Below, piece after piece: positions 5,358-8,551 of a stretch of DNA of 8,551 bases (position 1 is the first letter of the stretch; each line of letters begins with the position of its first letter). The stretch covers positions 1 to 8,551 of the forward strand of contig JAITCR010000054.1 in assembly GCA_031282985.1 (NCBI GenBank), written 5' to 3'. The DNA is from Nitrososphaerota archaeon (GTDB taxonomy: Archaea > Thermoproteota > Bathyarchaeia > Bathyarchaeales > Bathycorpusculaceae). A model generated the notes under the pieces. The model was given only the letters and a program-made list of their open reading frames with translations. It ran no database searches and was not told where the DNA came from. A program made the translations under genes and the position numbers.

Positions 5358-7889
5358 CTAAGTGGGTGACGAGTTTTTGTTGAGTCCGTGGACGGTGATT
5401 TGATTTTTTTCAATTATGTGTTTTGTTTCATCGTCAAATAAGCCCAAGCTACGCTCTTCTTTGAACGTTCTTGCGCAGAGATAACTTTTGCCGTTTATGG
5501 TTTTAAGTCTGAAATGCCAACCCTCACGCATAAGTGTTAGTATCAAGTGTTCCTTTGGTGTGCCTTCTATAACCTGCTCGCAACCCCTGTCTAAAGGAAT
5601 CTTGGCTGGTTCTGTAAAAGACTCTAAAGGTTGATTAACTACTTCAGAAGGCTGCTCAACCACCCGTTCCTCTTTAAGAGATTGACTACTGTCCTTAGAG
5701 GCATTGTTTGGTTGGTTGCTAAGCATATTTACGATTTCGATAGTTGCCATTTCGGGATGGTCAGGTTCAAATCTTGCTGAATTAGCTACTAAGGTGGCGT
5801 TCCATTCCAAAAGTTTCTCCTGTAGTTTTTTCTCATCGGTTTGGCTGGGTACGATAAAGACTGTTGGAAAACCCATCTTGCGATTGCGTCTATAGTTGTT
5901 CTCTAAGCGTTCCCAGTGTCTCTGTGGGTAGCATTCGACCTCGACTGCAAAGCTTCGCTGGTAATCCCAACAAGAATGATCAATAAACCCCTTTGCACCC
6001 TCAACTCTTGAAGCAGGCAACGTAGGCGTAACATAAAGATCCGCAAGGCTCTCATCAGTCTCACCATCATCTACACGCACGATCCAGCCGTTTTGCCAAT
6101 AAATCTTCCGCTGAGCCATAATAGCCAAAATATGCTCAACCCCACCCGCCTTCTCACCCCGAAAAGAAACATCTAACAAACGCTTAGCCCTATGATCACT
6201 CAAATCCAAACGCCAAAGTCGTGTACGCACATCTCTGGCCGTAAGCGGTTTTTTACCATACGCATAAACCTCTTCACGCAGTTGGCGTACCGTTTCATCC
6301 TTAAAAAATAGCCAAGCATCACGCTTTGCATTATCGATCGTAAGATTCTTTAAAGCATTAACAAATCCCAACTCAGAAAGCACATACGACTTAGGCTTAG
6401 TCTGGTCATACATGAGTTGCTTTTGCAGAGATTCTTCATCAATTGAACCGCCATTTAACCTAACAGTAAGAAGAATTACCCACTCCACAGGGGTTACGTG
6501 CCAGTCTAAAAATTTTTGCTGAACTGAGCAGTTTTTTACTTGACCCATCAACTCATCAACATCAACTTGGCAGCCACAGTTTTTCAGGCTGTGCTTGATT
6601 ACATCATTAGGATTGCTTGATCCTGTTTGGTAGTCGATTGTTTGCAGGACTTGATATTCACGGTTCCCACAAAACGGCGTTGAAACAAAAAACAAGTGCC
6701 GTGGCAGATTCATCAAAGTCTGATACCCATAAGCCTTCGGATAAAACTTTTCCAACACCCGAGCGGTGTCCTCTTCAACTCTAAAAGAGATTATGGTTTC
6801 GCATGTTTGGGTGATGGCGGCTTGGATGTCTTTGCGGTATTGCTCGATGTATTGGCTTGCTATGGTCATGTAAACTTTGAACTTTCGTAGCGACTGCAAT
6901 GTCTCTGAAATGCTTTTTGTTGTATAACGATAGGCCTCATCAACGTACACAAAAAACGGCTCACGATCCTCCTCGGGAGTGTCTTCGCGAGACATAGCTG
7001 CCGTGTATGTTGCGGAGAGGATTAGGCTGCCTAAAAAGTTGGCAATATCCGTTGTAATCCGACCTTCGGGTAAATCCACAATTACTATTTTTTTCTGGTC
7101 CATAGCCTCCCGAAAATCTATGCAACTTTTTTCTGCCATAAACATAGGCACAATAATCCGCTCCTGAACCAAACGATACAACTTAGTCAAAACAGCTATA
7201 GAAGCATCTTTAGGCATACTCTCATACTGCTTTGTCCAAAACGTCCTAACATTATAATCCCTACATTTAGTAAGGAGCACCTCTCGAAATTCTGGATCAG
7301 CAAGAATCTTGTACAAATCAGGCAACCTTGCATTTTCTTTCTCCATAAGTAGGTATAGGGCGTTTAGCAAAATCATATCAAGACGCGGCCCCCACCAACG
7401 TTCATAGATTTTCTCAAGATTATCCATAAACATACGAGCAACCACATCACGCTGATACGGATTATGATGTTCCAAAAAATTAATCTGCACCACCCGATTA
7501 CCAAACCTGTCCTCAAAAGCCGACCAAGGATTAATGTAAACCAACCTATCCCACTGCTCAAACGGAATATGAGACAAAACCAACTGCGTAAGGTCACTAT
7601 GAGAATCCAACACCATAAAACCCTCCCCATGATCAATATGTTGCTTTATCATTGATAGAAGAAAACGCGTTTTTCCTGAACCAGGAAAACCCATAACCAA
7701 AGAATGAATACGATCAGACGCATAGATACCACGTTTTAACTTCTTACCAATAACAGGATCTACCTCAGCATCAATATCTAACACACAAAGTCTATTTTTT
7801 GCTTCTTTTGAATTTGGATTTTGGTTGCTCAAATTACACTGCTCCGAAACTGCACGACAATGTTTTCTGCTTTTAAAAATCCAAAACAT
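5358..7889 (-). CDS. HerA/VirD4/TraM-like DNA translocase ATPase with C-terminal nuclease-like domain
   Basis: Residue numbers count from the TTG at 7890-7892; I prefer the adjacent ATG (7887-7889). Walker A is GFPGSGKT at 68-75. LDSHSD at 95-100 resembles the DPHGD motif of HerA/TraM ATPases. Walker B is FFVYVDEA at 313-320, and TIASQYIEQ at 343-351 holds the conserved glutamine. Such proteins form hexameric DNA pumps, including type IV coupling proteins. There is no N-terminal membrane segment, unlike classical VirD4, so it is probably cytosolic. Residues about 460-605 look winged-helix-like. Residues about 635-682 (GFIDH, AVEVE, then RRN..MGFPTVFIVP) resemble a PD-(D/E)XK fold, but the usual lysine is replaced by Glu653, so catalysis is doubtful. 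A linker (725-770) precedes a small domain (about 783-830, with YLCARTFKEERSLGLFDDE). It is the first gene of a unit with the TIR-TPR gene. The function could be defence or conjugation. Confidence 0.82.
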   Translation of the reverse strand: MFWIFKSRKHCRAVSEQCNLSNQNPNSKEAKNRLCVLDIDAEVDPVIGKKLKRGIYASDRIHSLVMGFPGSGKTRFLLSMIKQHIDHGEGFMVLDSHSDLTQLVLSHIPFEQWDRLVYINPWSAFEDRFGNRVVQINFLEHHNPYQRDVVARMFMDNLEKIYERWWGPRLDMILLNALYLLMEKENARLPDLYKILADPEFREVLLTKCRDYNVRTFWTKQYESMPKDASIAVLTKLYRLVQERIIVPMFMAEKSCIDFREAMDQKKIVIVDLPEGRITTDIANFLGSLILSATYTAAMSREDTPEEDREPFFVYVDEAYRYTTKSISETLQSLRKFKVYMTIASQYIEQYRKDIQAAITQTCETIISFRVEEDTARVLEKFYPKAYGYQTLMNLPRHLFFVSTPFCGNREYQVLQTIDYQTGSSNPNDVIKHSLKNCGCQVDVDELMGQVKNCSVQQKFLDWHVTPVEWVILLTVRLNGGSIDEESLQKQLMYDQTKPKSYVLSELGFVNALKNLTIDNAKRDAWLFFKDETVRQLREEVYAYGKKPLTARDVRTRLWRLDLSDHRAKRLLDVSFRGEKAGGVEHILAIMAQRKIYWQNGWIVRVDDGETDESLADLYVTPTLPASRVEGAKGFIDHSCWDYQRSFAVEVECYPQRHWERLENNYRRNRKMGFPTVFIVPSQTDEKKLQEKLLEWNATLVANSARFEPDHPEMATIEIVNMLSNQPNNASKDSSQSLKEERVVEQPSEVVNQPLESFTEPAKIPLDRGCEQVIEGTPKEHLILTLMREGWHFRLKTINGKSYLCARTFKEERSLGLFDDETKHIIEKNQITVHGLNKNSSPT

Positions 7890-7892
7890 CAA

Positions 7893-8248
7893 AAAAGGAG
7901 TACAACAGTTGACAAAAGAGCACTATCAAAACCCCACAAAAACCAAAATATAACAATGAAAATATTGTTTCATACCTGACTTAATCAAGAAAATTACACA
8001 TTACAAACAATGCTGGTGTGACCTTGCCCAAAAGACAACAGAGTAAACGCTGTTAAAACATAAAAGTCAACGTTAAAATAATTCCTGAATCGTCTGACGG
8101 TCTAAGTTACACAAATATTCCTTACTAATGTTAATAATTAGGTCTTTAGATTAAATTGTTGTTAGCTAATCAAATCGCACCTGTGTCTAATGATGAGAGG
8201 GATTAAAGTGAATGACAAGGTTGATCTAAAAGAAAATAAGAGAGCATT
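7893..8248. other. AT-rich upstream region of the ATPase-TIR unit
   Basis: This 356-bp region holds no credible gene. It lies between the ATPase start and the end of the IS1 pseudogene, so it must contain the promoter of the two-gene unit. It has a TATA-like stretch on the minus strand (complement of 7946-7953, ttatattt) and several short palindromes: CAAC-A-GTTG at 7903-7911, CTAAT-N7-ATTAG at 8125-8141, and TTAGCTAA at 8162-8169. The outer border of the IS1-like element probably falls somewhere in 8176-8240, but I cannot fix it because the other end is outside the window. Confidence 0.5.
7952..7969. promoter_or_regulatory. Inverted repeat AACAAT-N6-ATTGTT, candidate operator
   Basis: Perfect 6-bp arms with a 6-base AT-rich spacer lie about 65-80 bases upstream of the ATPase ATG. 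The repeat sits next to the TATA-like stretch on the minus strand. The size and symmetry suit a dimeric repressor site controlling the ATPase-TIR unit. No matching regulator gene is in the window, and AT-rich palindromes of this length can arise by chance. Confidence 0.3.
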
Positions 8249-8551
8249 TCAAAAGGGATTATGTGCAAGGTTCCAAATCTCCTCTCTTGAGCCATTGACA
8301 TGAAAACGGGCAAACAGAAAAATCGTCAAATCAATCATACGTAAACTTCTTGAAACCATACAGGTCCTCCGACGAAACCTCCCACAACAATGCCGCTGAC
8401 GAAAATTATTCCGCTCCACCCCATGCGTCTGAGCTTTCGTTTGAACCGGTAGCTCAGACAGAATCAACCCCGCATACACCCCAATTATCCGCAAAGAAAA
8501 CCTTAACATCCAACTGGCGCAGCCCATCAAGCATTTTCTTTAGCGTTTGGG
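8249..8551 (-). pseudogene. IS1-family transposase, frameshifted and cut by window edge
   Basis: The minus strand encodes the C-terminal part of an IS1-type (InsB-like) DDE transposase. From the right edge one frame reads KKMLDGLRQLDVKVFFADNW, with the catalytic Asp in FADNW. After a run of four G residues (complement of 8479-8482) the match moves to another frame: VYAGLILSELPVQTKAQTHG, then VERNNFRQRH, RFRRRT, SRSLRMIDLTIFLFARFHVNG. The THGVERNN segment holds the final catalytic Glu (codon 8414-8416), and RFRRRT is characteristic of the family. The first frame stops soon after the shift, so the gene is broken there. This is not the insA-insB slippage site, which lies much further upstream in IS1. 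The frame of the second part is open from 8530, but that apparent start is not a real start. The N-terminus is beyond 8551. Confidence 0.85.

Noticed and set aside
3080..7655. Several 60-116 codon ORFs antisense or out of frame within the two large genes
   Set aside because: They are shadows of strong coding frames with identifiable domains and have no independent support.
7891..7954. Plus-strand aaggag followed by TTG, suggesting a small divergent gene
   Set aside because: The frame from TTG 7909 closes after 14 codons, and the purine run is the complement of the ATPase leader.

Overview
The window is about 8.5 kb of moderately AT-rich DNA. It most resembles an accessory region of an archaeon. 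The reasons are that no start is preceded by a convincing Shine-Dalgarno motif, several starts appear to be GTG or TTG, AT-rich TATA-like boxes lie upstream of genes, T-tracts follow genes, and the big ATPase ends in a small domain I associate with archaeal proteins. A Bathyarchaeia-like lineage is possible but cannot be proven from this sequence. The standard genetic code applies: two ORFs of 931 and 844 codons contain no in-frame TGA.

Left part (1-1452). A HAD-superfamily hydrolase gene enters from the left edge. It carries an in-frame TGA where the context suggests a glycine codon, so it is probably a pseudogene. After it come a T-tract terminator, a 133-bp MITE-like element with about 20-bp terminal inverted repeats, and a decayed transposase remnant on the minus strand.

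Middle left (1453-2546). A single plus-strand gene encodes a 198-aa P-loop protein of the AAA_28/NadR-kinase-like type. It is followed by nearly 500 bp without a clear gene, which holds two hairpins, a T-rich tract, a TATA-like box and a short possible coding remnant.

Core (2547-7892, minus strand). A two-gene unit is transcribed right to left. The first gene encodes an 844-aa HerA/VirD4/TraM-like DNA-translocase ATPase. It continues into winged-helix-like sequence, a PD-(D/E)XK-like domain and a small C-terminal domain. The second gene starts about 15 bp after the first ends (if its TTG start is right). It encodes a 931-aa protein with two tandem TIR-like domains, Sel1-like sequence and eleven kinesin-light-chain-type TPRs. 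A TIR effector with a TPR sensor array, co-transcribed with a DNA-pumping ATPase and lying between transposon remnants, is the most interesting object here and is a candidate defence system. That function is inferred. The ATPase may instead derive from a conjugative or integrated element.

Right part (7893-8551). A 356-bp AT-rich promoter region for the two-gene unit contains an AACAAT-N6-ATTGTT inverted repeat. It is followed by a frameshifted IS1-family transposase pseudogene that runs off the right edge.
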